Positions 9,990 to 18,318 of a stretch of DNA of 64,000 nucleotides are shown here, one piece after another. Position 1 is the first letter of the stretch; every line of letters starts with the position of its first letter. The notes under the pieces are model-generated. The model saw only the letters and a program-made list of their open reading frames with translations. It made no database searches and had not been told where the DNA came from. Both the position numbers and the translations under genes were made by a program. The stretch covers positions 248,001-312,000 of the forward strand of contig CAWGND010000016.1 of the NCBI GenBank assembly GCA_963823845.1, read 5' to 3'. Origin of the DNA: Alloacidobacterium sp963823845. GTDB taxonomy: Bacteria; Acidobacteriota; Terriglobia; Terriglobales; Acidobacteriaceae.

Positions 9990-10043
9990 CTTGACAGCAA
10001 CAGGCCCGCACGGTCTCTTGACAGCAACAGGCCCGCACGGTCT
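9990..10043. repeat. Perfect 27-bp tandem duplication carrying two TTGACA boxes
   Basis: Copies at 9990-10016 and 10017-10043 are identical and directly adjacent. Each contains TTGACA near its start. For the second copy a TCTACT hexamer lies 17 bases downstream (weak -10), pointing towards the PQQ dehydrogenase gene. The duplication thus falls in the divergent promoter region between cytochrome c and dehydrogenase. Confidence 0.9.
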
Positions 10044-10093
10044 ACTGATCGCACTGCAAGCTCCTGTTGAATCGTTTCCTCCATGCGCCCGTG

Positions 10094-12188
10094 ATGCTTA
10101 AAACGATATCCGTCACAACTCTGCTTGCAGGAACCCTGTTCACCGCCGGCGCTCAAAGTGGGCCGCCATCGGAGTGGCCAGTCTACGGAGGCCAGCTCGC
10201 CCAGGACCACTACTCACCGCTCGCGCAGATCAACCGCGGAAACGTAAAAAATCTCGAGGTCGCTTGGACCTTCGATACCGGCGAGACAGGCGGCTTCCAG
10301 TCGAGCCCGATCATCGTCGGCGGGACGCTATACTCCTACACGCCCTCGCAGAAGGTCATCGCCCTCGACGCAGCCACCGGCAAGCTTCTCTGGAAATTCG
10401 ACACCGGCATCGCCGGCACACAGCCTGCGCGCGGCCTGGCCTGCTGGTCAGACGGCACGGACACCCGCATCCTCGCCGGAGTAATGAACTTTCTCTACGC
10501 GCTCGATGCGAAGACCGGCAAACCCATTCCATCCTTCGGAGAAAACGGAAGAATCGATCTGCGCGAGGGACTGGGACGCGATCCCGCTACGGTTTCGATC
10601 GCCCTCACCACTCCCGGCATCGTCTACAAAGACCTGATCATCGTCGGCGGCCGCGAGCCCGAGACGCTGCCCGCGCCCCCCGGAGACATTCGCGCCTACG
10701 ATGTCCGCACCGGCAAGCTGCGCTGGTCGTTTCACACCATCCCGCATCCCGGCGAGGATGGCTACGACACCTGGCCAAAGGACGCCTGGCAGTACAGCGG
10801 CGCGGCCAACAACTGGGCCGGCATGGCCGTCGATGCGAAGCGCGGCATCGTCTACGTGCCCACCGGCTCGGCAGCCTTTGATTTCTACGGCGGCGATCGC
10901 ATTGGCGACGACCTCTTCGCCAACACGCTGCTCGCGCTCGATGCCGAAACCGGCAAGCGTCTCTGGTATTTCCAGGCCGTGCATCACGATATGTGGGACC
11001 GTGATTTCCCCTCGCCGCCCGCGCTGGTAACCATCGACCATCAGGGCATGATGATCGACGCCGTCGCGCAAACCACCAAGCAGGGTTGGGTCTATCTCTT
11101 CAATCGCATCGACCGGCCAGCCGCTCTTCCCCATCGAGTACAAGAAATATCCGGCGAGCACCGTACCCGGCGAAGTTGACAGCGCAGACGCAGCCGCTGC
11201 CGGTCGCGCCTGCGCCGTATGCGCGGCAAATCTTAACGGAAAACATGCTGACCAACCGCACGCCCGAGGCCCACGCCTGGGCCGTCGCAGCGAGTTCCGC
11301 ACCTTCCAGCAGCGCCGGGCAGTTCGTCCCGATGAGCCTGGGAAGCAGACTGTGGTCTTTCCCGGCTTCGACGGCGGAGCTGAGTGGGGCGGTCCGGCTG
11401 TCGATCCCGAAACCGATATCCTCTACGTCAACGCCAACGAGATGGCCTGGACCGGGGGCCTCGTCGAAAATAAGCCCTCCGGCGCGAGCGGCGCCACTCT
11501 CTATCAGGACCAGTGCAGCCTATGTCACGGTGATGATCGTCGCGGCTCGCCACCTGCTTTTCCGTCTTTAGTCGATATCGGCAATACGCGCACCGCAGAT
11601 CAGATTCGCGCCACTATCCAGCACGGACAGGGTCGAATGCCCAGTTTTCCCGGATTCTCCGACGAGCAACTCGACGCCCTCATCAGGTACTTGCGCACGG
11701 GAGTCAGCGACAAAACCGAACTCAAAGCCGCAAACGAAGCGACTACGCAGACCGAGAAGTACCGCTTCACCGGCTACCGTAAATTTCTCGATCCCGACGG
11801 CTACCCGGCCATCACTCCGCCGTGGGGAACCCTCAGCGCCATCGACCTCAACACCGGCAAGTACGCCTGGAGGATTCCGCTCGGAGAATATCCGGCGCTC
11901 GCGGCCAAGGGCATGACAAACACAGGCACGGAAAACTACGGCGGCCCCATCGTGACTGCGGGCGGACTGCTCTTCATCGCCGCCACCAATTACGACAAGC
12001 AGATGCGCGCCTTCGACAAGGCAACCGGAAAGCTCCTCTGGCACACCACCCTGCCATTCTCCGGCAACGCAACCCCGGCCACCTATGAAGTAAACGGTAG
12101 GCAATATGTCGTCATCGCCGCTGGCGGCGGCAAAGACCCGAAGTCGCCTTCGGGCGGCGTGTATGTCGCATTCGCGCTTCCCCGCTGA
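10094..12188 (+). pseudogene. PQQ-dependent quinohaemoprotein dehydrogenase, interrupted by frameshifts
   Basis: Signal peptide then an eight-bladed quinoprotein propeller: WPVYGGQLAQDHYSPL, repeated LDAATGKLLW / LDAETGKRLW blade motifs, and VYVPTGSA. Family similarity runs in one frame to about 11113, then changes frame near 11114 and 11175, switches twice between about 11280 and 11320, and settles near 11350 in the frame ending at 12188. The second half carries a cytochrome c domain (CSLCH near 11515) inserted before the last blades (TPPWGTLSAIDLNTGKYAWR). The predicted intact enzyme would be periplasmic, oxidising a sugar or alcohol with PQQ and passing electrons via haem. The frame changes are confined to about 240 bases and residues around them remain conserved, so sequencing indels are a serious alternative to true inactivation. 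The start may instead be the in-frame TTG at 10067. Confidence 0.82.
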
Positions 12189-12629
12189 GGATAGCGTAGC
12201 GACCATGTCGCTGATCGAGTTGGTCTCAGCCGCAATCCCCGCAATCCGTGCGCTGTCCGCCGAACCAGTCGCCCTGCTCAATGAAGGCAAAATAATTAAA
12301 TTCGTTGCAACGACAATTGACATATGCAATGCCTCGAAATGTCCTAGTTTTAATTAGGAATCTTCTCTAAGATTTCTGGGACGAAGTACAAGACAGAAGC
12401 CCGGGAAGACAGACGTCAATCGACTCAAAGCGTAAGGTGAGTCGAATCAAAGCGATATTTTGGGCATAAGTAGTCTGCTTTTAACACTTTGCGCCGCTTA
12501 AGAATTAACTCCATTCTTATCAAAGACCTGGCTAGCCTCCCACTCCTCCGGGGACGGAGGTAAGGAGGACAGTGCAGGCCCCACAGGAGCCAAGCAAGAG
12601 AACCGTACTTTGCGGTACTCTTAGGTGCC
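12189..12629. other. 440-base gene-free leader region with two perfect stem-loops
   Basis: No convincing coding sequence. Visible elements are a TTGACA at 12317-12322 with no good -10 at standard spacing, a 7-bp perfect stem CGACTCA/TGAGTCG (12421-12427 with 12438-12444) and a 6-bp perfect stem CCTCCG/CGGAGG closed by a GGGA loop (12545-12560). The latter holds GGAGG and is followed by TAAGGAGG. The region leads into the ATP-grasp-like gene at 12630 and could be a structured 5' UTR; I do not recognise a known riboswitch. Confidence 0.4.
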
Positions 12630-13865
12630 GTGATTGAGTCTCTGCGTCGCGACTTTAATCAGCGATTTCGCCCCGAAGCATATCGCAAGATGCTGCACAG
12701 TCTCGACGCGTGTGTGCGCTCTCACGTAGAGTTCCGCGTTGCCGAAACGCCATGCTTCTTCCCGAAAGCGATGCTCGATGAAATGGCCGCAGTCGGTGCC
12801 GATCTGACGCATCGGCTCGTCGACAACAAGCCGTATCTCAAGGCCTCGCGGGCGATGATTCCCGCGCAATATTGCGCCCCGGATGAAACGCCGCATCCGC
12901 ACTTCATGACCGCTGACTTCGGCCTGGCGCGCGATGAGCATGGAAAGCTGGTGCCAAAGCTGGTCGAGTTGCAGGCATTTCCGTCAGTGTTCGCGTATCA
13001 GTTCGTCCTGAACGAGGTCTACCGCTCAGCCTTCCGGCTCGACGGCGGGTTGGGATACCTACTCGGCGGCCACACCGAAACCACCTTCTGGAAGCTGATG
13101 GAGCGCGTCATCCTGCGCGGACATCATCCGGAAAACGTGGTGCTCACGGAAGTGGAGCCGCACAAACAGAAGACGCTGCCGGATTTCCTGGTGACAGCAG
13201 AACGCCTCGGCATCGAGATCGTCGACATCGCGGAACTGGTTGCCGATGTGCGCCCGGGCAAACCGACGCGCCTCTGCTATCGCAAGGGAACAAAGCTCAT
13301 CCCTATCCGCCGCATCTACAATCGGGCGATCGTGGACGAACTCATGCGCAAGCAGATTGAGCTGCCCTTCGATTACCGCGAATCATTCGATGTGGAATGG
13401 GCAGGCCATCCGAACTGGTACTTCCACATCAGCAAATTCTCGATCCCGCATCTCGATCACCCCGCCGTTCCGCCTGCGGTCTTCCTGGACGATTGGATGG
13501 CTGGCAAAGGACGACACCGCCTGCCGCACGACCGCGAACAGTGGATTCTCAAACCACTCTTCTCCTTCGCCGGAAAGGGAATCGAGTTCGCCCCGTCCGA
13601 TGAACTCTTAGCTTCGGTCCCGAAATCCCAGCGCCATGAGTACCTTCTGCAGCAAAGAGTTCATTTTGAGTCTGTTGTGGAAACGCCACACGGCTTTACC
13701 CAGCCCGAGATCCGCATCCTTTACCTGTGGCCCGACGGTGGCCATCTGGAGCCTGTACTCTCGCTCGTCAGGCTTGGCCGGGGCAAGATGATGGGGGTCG
13801 ATCATAACCGCGACAAGGAGTGGGTAGGCGGCTCGGCCGCCTTCTATCCTGCGCCAGGACATTGA
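12630..13865 (+). CDS. ATP-grasp-like protein of unknown function
   Basis: 411 residues, no signal peptide, no membrane helix. The C-terminal third has the look of an ATP-grasp fold: WILKPLFSFAGKGIEF resembles the Lys/Gly-rich nucleotide loop, and PEIRILYLWPDG followed by a conserved basic/aromatic end resembles the ligand-binding strands. The N-terminal part (DNKPYLKASRAMIP, TADFGLARDEHGKLVPKLVELQAFPS) matches no family I can name with certainty. ATP-grasp enzymes ligate a carboxylate to an amine or thiol with ATP. The GTG at 12630 is uncertain because it has no strong ribosome site. Substrate unknown. Confidence 0.6.
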   Translation: MIESLRRDFNQRFRPEAYRKMLHSLDACVRSHVEFRVAETPCFFPKAMLDEMAAVGADLTHRLVDNKPYLKASRAMIPAQYCAPDETPHPHFMTADFGLARDEHGKLVPKLVELQAFPSVFAYQFVLNEVYRSAFRLDGGLGYLLGGHTETTFWKLMERVILRGHHPENVVLTEVEPHKQKTLPDFLVTAERLGIEIVDIAELVADVRPGKPTRLCYRKGTKLIPIRRIYNRAIVDELMRKQIELPFDYRESFDVEWAGHPNWYFHISKFSIPHLDHPAVPPAVFLDDWMAGKGRHRLPHDREQWILKPLFSFAGKGIEFAPSDELLASVPKSQRHEYLLQQRVHFESVVETPHGFTQPEIRILYLWPDGGHLEPVLSLVRLGRGKMMGVDHNRDKEWVGGSAAFYPAPGH

Positions 13866-13876
13866 TTTCCTTCACT

Positions 13877-13896
13877 GTTACCCTTTCGTAGGTAAC
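13877..13896. other. Stem-loop GTTACC/GGTAAC after the ATP-grasp-like gene
   Basis: Perfect 6-bp stem (13877-13882 with 13891-13896) starting about 11 bases after the stop codon. No T-run follows, so at most a weak terminator or mRNA end structure. Confidence 0.35.
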
Positions 13897-14055
13897 GATC
13901 CATATACCGAACGCGGCATTCCAAAAAGAAAGTAATGACAAACGTTATTGTTACTTGGTCACATAGACGTGTAAACTTTGGTAATTCGGAGGAAAGATTA
14001 CGTTCCGATAAGGTATATACCAAGCGCTTTGTGCATCCGATATGGAGGAGAGAAT

Positions 14056-14385
14056 ATGTCGGAACACTCCTCAAGTTTTGAAATCGATGCCGAAGGGACG
14101 CGTTTCTCGGTGCGTTTTCCTCTTCAATTGCCAGTGCTAATTCTGTCGGAGGACCGTGCGATTTCAGGGACGACCGAGAACATTTCAGCGAACGGAGTGC
14201 TGTTTCGCCTGAAAGAACATCTTCCCGTAAACGCGCCGGTTGAGTTCCTGCTGGAGATTTCCGCAGGAGAGCTGTTTGGTGACAACACCGCTGCTGTTCA
14301 TTGCCTTGGAAGAGTGGTTCGCTCGTACGAGAAACGCTCAAATTGTTTTGCAGCGGCAGTGATTGACGAGTATCGCTTCCAATAG
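14056..14385 (+). CDS. PilZ-domain c-di-GMP binding protein
   Basis: 109 residues, essentially one PilZ domain. Both c-di-GMP contacts are present: the RxxxR motif as RFSVR (near residues 17-21) and the (D/N)xSxxG motif as NISANG. It should therefore bind cyclic di-GMP and act as a stand-alone receptor. The ATG at 14056 follows a strong GGAGGAG ribosome site 5 bases upstream, and is preferred over an in-frame GTG at 13978. The response regulator gene starts 23 bases after its stop, suggesting co-transcription and a shared role, possibly in motility, surface attachment or polysaccharide control. Confidence 0.88.
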   Translation: MSEHSSSFEIDAEGTRFSVRFPLQLPVLILSEDRAISGTTENISANGVLFRLKEHLPVNAPVEFLLEISAGELFGDNTAAVHCLGRVVRSYEKRSNCFAAAVIDEYRFQ

Positions 14386-14408
14386 AGCGACGAAGTGGAT
14401 AGAAAACG

Positions 14409-15197
14409 ATGACGTCGGAAGCAAAACAGAAAACAGTTGAAAGCGCTGGGCCGCTTGTAAACGGTGCAGCCGTATCCGCTCACGCCAAGCCGTTGATTCG
14501 CGTCATCATGGCCGACTCACAGGCAATTTACCGAGTTGGCATGCGCAAGGTTTTTGCGGTGGAAGATGACATCCAGATTATTGCGCAGGTGGACAGCCTG
14601 GCAACACTGCATGCAACACTGCCGCAACATCCGGCGGACGTGCTGGTGCTGGAAGGGAACCTACTTGCCGGCAAGGGCACCGCGATTGCTGACATTTCGC
14701 ACCTCGCGCCCGAGCTGAAGATCATTGTGCAGGCTACCGCTACCGACGAGGCTCATATTGTGGAGCTTTACCGTCGCGGGGTCCGCGGCGTTATTCCCCG
14801 ATCAATTTCGCCGGATTTACTGGTGAAGTGTGTGCGGAAGATTGCTGCCGGTGAAACCTGGATCGACAACCAGTCGGTCACCTGGGTCATTGAAGCCTAT
14901 CGCACCCAGGCTTCCGCGCTGGCCAGTCCCAAGAACCAGCCCCGGTTGTCCCCAAAGGAGCTGGCCATCATCAACTGCATCACGCAGGGGAAGCGCAATA
15001 AAGAGATCGCCTATCAGCTGGGCACCAGCGAGCAGGTGATCAAGAACTATTTGCGCAAGATCTATGACAAGTTGGGCGTCTCCGACAGGCTGGAACTGGC
15101 CCTTTACTGCCTGCATCATCAGATTCACGCTAAGGGAACCGAAGCCGATGCGAGGGCAAGCATCGAAGTAGCGCTTGGCGAAACTGCGAAGCTCTAA
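14409..15197 (+). CDS. NarL/LuxR-type response regulator with a degenerate receiver domain
   Basis: 262 residues: a 28-residue extension, a receiver-like domain (about 30-145) and a LuxR-type helix-turn-helix (about 180-235, LSPKELAIINCITQGKRNKEIA...). In the receiver the first acidic pocket keeps Asp36, but the phosphoacceptor position is Glu82 (VLVLEGNL) instead of Asp, and the switch lysine position is Arg131 (VIPRSIS). This is what one expects of an atypical regulator working without phosphorylation, since Glu can mimic phospho-Asp. No histidine kinase gene is near. It lies directly downstream of the PilZ gene. Target genes are unknown. Confidence 0.88.
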   Translation: MTSEAKQKTVESAGPLVNGAAVSAHAKPLIRVIMADSQAIYRVGMRKVFAVEDDIQIIAQVDSLATLHATLPQHPADVLVLEGNLLAGKGTAIADISHLAPELKIIVQATATDEAHIVELYRRGVRGVIPRSISPDLLVKCVRKIAAGETWIDNQSVTWVIEAYRTQASALASPKNQPRLSPKELAIINCITQGKRNKEIAYQLGTSEQVIKNYLRKIYDKLGVSDRLELALYCLHHQIHAKGTEADARASIEVALGETAKL

Positions 15198-15212
15198 GAC
15201 GAGCCGATCGGT

Positions 15213-15686
15213 TCAAGGCGAAAGAGTTTGACGGACCTCTTCCAACAGCGAGACGAGTGTTGTCAATTTTTCACGGGTCATATGTTTGAGAATCTGCTTC
15301 ACGCCGTCGTGGACTAAGGGATCCGTTTCTTTCAGCAGCCGCAACCCTTCGGCTGTGATCGTTGCATAAATGACGCGTCGATCTTTCGGGTTACGCTTCC
15401 GGCGGATGAGTTTTTGCTTCTGCAAGCGGCCGAGAAGGCGAGTGATGTCCGGATCGCTGCTCACCAGGCGTTCGCCGATCTCAGAACATCGCAGGCCGGA
15501 ATCTCCCGCTCCGCGAAGAATGCGGAGCACGTTATATTGCGTCGGCGTGATGCCATGCGGCTTGAAGAGCTGCTGGGTGTGGTGCTGCAGCCGATCCGAA
15601 GTGCGCCGGATGTTGAGCAGCGCTTCTTCTTCAAGGTTTGCGAACGGCCGAGTCTGTTTGATCTCTTCCTGTAGCTTGCTTACCAT
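15213..15686 (-). CDS. MarR family transcriptional regulator
   Basis: 157 residues with the MarR winged helix: HGITPTQYNVLRILRGAG, then RCSEIGERLVSSDPDITRLLGRLQKQKLIRR, then the wing NPKDRRVIYATITAEG. The start at 15686 (ATG after AAAGG) is chosen because the 15 extra residues possible upstream are encoded by a perfect stem-loop (15708-15732). It follows the yceI gene on the same strand. A 20-bp palindrome in the intergenic region upstream of yceI is its likely binding site, so it probably controls both yceI and the divergent MFS gene. The ligand is unknown. Confidence 0.9.
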   Translation of the reverse strand: MVSKLQEEIKQTRPFANLEEEALLNIRRTSDRLQHHTQQLFKPHGITPTQYNVLRILRGAGDSGLRCSEIGERLVSSDPDITRLLGRLQKQKLIRRKRNPKDRRVIYATITAEGLRLLKETDPLVHDGVKQILKHMTREKLTTLVSLLEEVRQTLSP

Positions 15687-15707
15687 GGTCGCCTTTGCAA
15701 AATACGG

Positions 15708-15732
15708 GGTGCGCTTTCGCATGAAGCGCACC
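15708..15732. terminator. Perfect 9-bp stem-loop between yceI and marR
   Basis: GGTGCGCTT (15708-15716) pairs with AAGCGCACC (15724-15732) around a 7-base loop. On the plus strand TATTTTT follows; on the minus strand, the direction of the genes, only CCGTATTTT follows. It may end or attenuate the yceI transcript before marR. Confidence 0.5.
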
Positions 15733-15786
15733 TATTTTTCGTGTGAATGGGCCGTATGAAACGCTAACTGAGCCTATGGAATGGTT

Positions 15787-16383
15787 TTACTGCTTGATCA
15801 GCTCGATGTCCAATTCCACCTTTACGTCATCGCCCAGAACGTTGTCTCCAGATTTCAGATTGCCATTCCAGGTAAGGCCATAATCTTGGCGGTGAATCAC
15901 GGTCGTAGCCGAGAAGGCGCGGCGGATCTTGCCATACGGGTCGGCCTGCTCTTTGCTCGGGCCCTCCAGCGCAAGGGTCACGGGCTTGGTCACGCCGTGC
16001 AGAGTCAGGTCGCCGGTAAGCTTTAGTTGTCCCTGGCTGTTTGAAAGGCTCTTGCCAACAAAGGTCATCTGCGGATACTTGGTCGCATCGAAGAAGTCTG
16101 GGCTCTTGAGGTGCTGGTCGCGCTGGGCAACGCCTGTGTCGACGGTTGTCACATCAACCGTCGCGTCCACGCTTGACCTTGTGATGTCCTTGTCGTCAAG
16201 GTTGAGCGAGCCGCTGACGTTGCCGAGGCGGCCATGGACATTCGAAATTCCCATGTGCTTGATGGTGAAGTCGGCCTCGCTGTGAGCGGGGTCGATCTGC
16301 CATTTGGATACCTGCCCCGAGGCAGCTACAGCCGCAAGGGCGAGAATGACGGTGAAAATAGTTGATTTACGTAGCACTTGCAT
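15787..16383 (-). CDS. YceI family periplasmic lipid-binding protein (copy 1)
   Basis: 198 residues with a signal peptide (about 1-23) and a full YceI domain: KWQIDPAHSEADFTIKHMGISNVHGRLG at the start, the LKSPDFFDATKYPQMTFVGK segment and LTLHGVTKPVTLALEG. YceI proteins are lipocalin-like beta barrels that bind isoprenoids or fatty-acid-like molecules in the periplasm. The gene is upstream of marR on the same strand and faces the MFS transporter gene across a shared 165-base promoter region holding a MarR-type palindrome. A second, PKS-linked YceI is at 25022-25630. Confidence 0.93.
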   Translation of the reverse strand: MQVLRKSTIFTVILALAAVAASGQVSKWQIDPAHSEADFTIKHMGISNVHGRLGNVSGSLNLDDKDITRSSVDATVDVTTVDTGVAQRDQHLKSPDFFDATKYPQMTFVGKSLSNSQGQLKLTGDLTLHGVTKPVTLALEGPSKEQADPYGKIRRAFSATTVIHRQDYGLTWNGNLKSGDNVLGDDVKVELDIELIKQ

Positions 16384-16463
16384 AAAGTCGTTCTCCCAAA
16401 ACCTGTTTTCCTGCTTCAGCCGTTGAATCGGTCAGCAGCACTACATTTGGATACGTGAGCCAT

Positions 16464-16483
16464 ATATTCGTTGCAACAAATAT
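16464..16483. promoter_or_regulatory. 20-bp near-perfect palindrome, probable MarR operator
   Basis: ATATTCGTTG (16464-16473) followed by CAACAAATAT (16474-16483) is a palindrome matching at 9 of 10 pairs. Its TTGCAACAAAT core resembles known MarR-family operators. It lies 80 bases upstream of yceI and 65 bases upstream of the MFS gene, so one dimer could control both. Confidence 0.75.
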
Positions 16484-16548
16484 TTTATGGAAACGAGACA
16501 ATCGTATCTGGTGTGCACTCTGTTAAGCTCCAATTTCCGGGCCTGCTG

Positions 16549-17808
16549 ATGCGAACTCGTTTCTTTTCAAATTTCCGGACGCTGACATCGCCGCAGAGGC
16601 ACGCCTTTACCGCCGCCTTTCTAGGATGGTCGCTCGACGCATTCGACTACTTTCTGCTGGTTTTCTGTGTCTCTGCGATTGCGGCCGATTTCCATGCACG
16701 AACTTCGGCGGTCGCCGAGGCGCTGTTTCTGACCCTTGCTTTTCGGCCTGTGGGAGCGTTTCTCTTTGGTACGCTGGCGGATAAATTTGGCCGCCGTCCG
16801 GTGCTCATGCTCAATATTGCCTGTTACTCGGTCTTTGAGCTTTCCTGCGCTTTTGCGCCGTCGCTGCATGCGCTATTGATATTGCGCGCGCTGTTCGGGA
16901 TCGCCATGGGGGGCGAGTGGGGCGTAGGGGCGGCGCTGGCTTTTGAGACGCTGCCCAAAGAGGGCCGCGGGTTCTTTTCCGGGTTGCTCCAGGAGGGCTA
17001 TGCTGTCGGGTACCTGGTGGCCGCCGCGGCCTATGCTGGGCTCTACAAGCCATTCACGCACCTGACCTGGATGGGGCATGTCGTCGGCTGGCGCGGACTC
17101 TTTGTGGTGGGCGCCGCTCCTGCGTTGCTTGTTCTCTATATCGGACTCAAGGTCGAGGAATCGCCGGTCTGGCGGGCCGGTCACATGAAAGGCGCGAAGC
17201 CGGCGATGTCGGCAGGCAAAGGCATCCGGCAGTATGCTCTGACTTTCATTTTTGTGATCCTGCTGATGACGGGATTCAATGCGTTTTCGCATGGGACGCA
17301 GGATCTGTATCCGACATTTCTGGAAAAGGACCACGGCTACTCGGCCTCGCTTACCGGAGGTGTGGCCATTGTCTACAGCATCGGCGCTTTGCTGGGAGGC
17401 ATTTTCTTCGGTAGCCTCTCGGAACGCGTCGGCCGCAAGCGGGCGATCATTGCCGCAACGCTGCTGGCGCTGCCGGTTATTCCGCTATTTGCGTTTGGTC
17501 AATCGCTTTACGTGCTCGCTACGGGCGCTTTCCTGATGCAGTTTATGGTGCAGGGAGCCTGGGGTGCGGTGCCTGCCTATTTGACGGAACTCTCTCCCGG
17601 TCCGGTGCGCGCTACTTTTCCCGGGCTCGCTTACCAGCTTGGAAACCTGCTGGCATCGCGCAACGCAGTGCTTCAGGCAAGAGCCGCTGAGCATTATGGA
17701 AGCTATGGCATGGTGCTGGCCTGGACGGTGGTGATTGGCGCAATCTATCTCGCCGTTGTTACTGCATTTGGCAGGGAAGCCAAGGGCGTAGAGATGACGA
17801 CGGAATAA
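16549..17808 (+). CDS. MFS transporter, lactate/sialate (SHS) type
   Basis: 419 residues with 12 predicted helices. The MFS signature between helices 2 and 3 is present (GTLADKFGRRPVL) and repeated in the second half (GSLSERVGRKRAI). WSLDAFDYFLLVFCVSAIA in helix 1 and MGGEWGVGAALAFETLP in helix 4 are typical of proton symporters for carboxylates such as lactate, sialate or aromatic acids. ATG at 16549 is chosen because the longer forms start in the promoter region. Likely regulated by the neighbouring MarR protein through the palindrome at 16464. Substrate unknown, probably a small organic acid. Confidence 0.85.
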   Translation: MRTRFFSNFRTLTSPQRHAFTAAFLGWSLDAFDYFLLVFCVSAIAADFHARTSAVAEALFLTLAFRPVGAFLFGTLADKFGRRPVLMLNIACYSVFELSCAFAPSLHALLILRALFGIAMGGEWGVGAALAFETLPKEGRGFFSGLLQEGYAVGYLVAAAAYAGLYKPFTHLTWMGHVVGWRGLFVVGAAPALLVLYIGLKVEESPVWRAGHMKGAKPAMSAGKGIRQYALTFIFVILLMTGFNAFSHGTQDLYPTFLEKDHGYSASLTGGVAIVYSIGALLGGIFFGSLSERVGRKRAIIAATLLALPVIPLFAFGQSLYVLATGAFLMQFMVQGAWGAVPAYLTELSPGPVRATFPGLAYQLGNLLASRNAVLQARAAEHYGSYGMVLAWTVVIGAIYLAVVTAFGREAKGVEMTTE

Positions 17809-18039
17809 GAAAATTCTGCTCGCGAATGCCCAAATTTTCACGGCTACGATATGAACTGCGGCGATGCGCCAGGCACTAAACGATTGAATAGTTGATGAAA
17901 GCTGCCATACGACCGAATGGAGCTTAACTTGCATCATAGTTGTTGTGTAGTTGAGAGATGAAATCGGTCTGGCAAAGATGACAGGATGACGCTGAGTATC
18001 TCGGCAAATCACTAGAGCTGTCGTACTTGCCAAGTCGAC

Positions 18040-18065
18040 AAAAGCGGCCCAATCGGGCCGCTTTT
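18040..18065. terminator. Intrinsic terminator, perfect 11-bp stem
   Basis: AAAAGCGGCCC (18040-18050), loop AATC, GGGCCGCTTTT (18055-18065). It has T-runs on both strands. It is 230 bases after the MFS gene stop and just upstream of the small transcription unit at 18141. The gap 17809-18039 holds no recognisable gene. Confidence 0.9.
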
Positions 18066-18069
18066 ACTT

Positions 18070-18098
18070 TTGCGGTAGGCTTACAAAATTCTTATACT
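18070..18098 (+). promoter_or_regulatory. Candidate sigma-70 promoter for the 39-residue peptide gene
   Basis: TTGCGG at 18070-18075 and TATACT at 18093-18098 are separated by exactly 17 bases. The -10 matches the consensus at five of six positions, and the -35 is weaker. It lies directly after a terminator and 42 bases before the ATG at 18141. Confidence 0.5.
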
Positions 18099-18140
18099 TT
18101 CTTTGCGGTCCGTTTGCGGTTGACAGCGTTTGATTAAGGT

Positions 18141-18260
18141 ATGAACTCGAATGCGCTGGCGTTGTATGCGCTGCTGATCGTCGTAGCAGCCTGCATCTGG
18201 TTTCTGGTGTGGATCTTTTATTGCCTCAGCGAGGAAACGCGGAAGGGGCGACAACGCTGA
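18141..18260 (+). CDS. Predicted 39-residue single-span membrane peptide
   Basis: A short open frame ATG...TGA codes for a peptide with a hydrophobic helix (residues about 5-28, LALYALLIVVAACIWFLVWI) and a basic, charged tail ending EETRKGRQR. It would sit in the inner membrane with the basic tail inside. AAGG precedes the ATG but very closely. The unit is bracketed by a terminator and candidate promoter upstream and a 28-bp palindromic terminator downstream, which argues for a real transcript. I know no family for it; it could also be an untranslated small RNA. Confidence 0.5.
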   Translation: MNSNALALYALLIVVAACIWFLVWIFYCLSEETRKGRQR

Positions 18261-18273
18261 TTATGTCTATGCA

Positions 18274-18301
18274 GAAGTGGCGGATCATGATCCGCCACTT
18301 C
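18274..18301. terminator. 28-bp perfect palindrome, bidirectional terminator
   Basis: Bases 18274-18301 form a perfect 28-bp palindrome (arms begin GAAGTGGCGGAT), followed by AATTTT on the plus strand. It separates the small peptide gene from the convergent HPPD gene that ends at 18319. Confidence 0.85.
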
Positions 18302-18318
18302 AATTTTGAGGATGGAGT

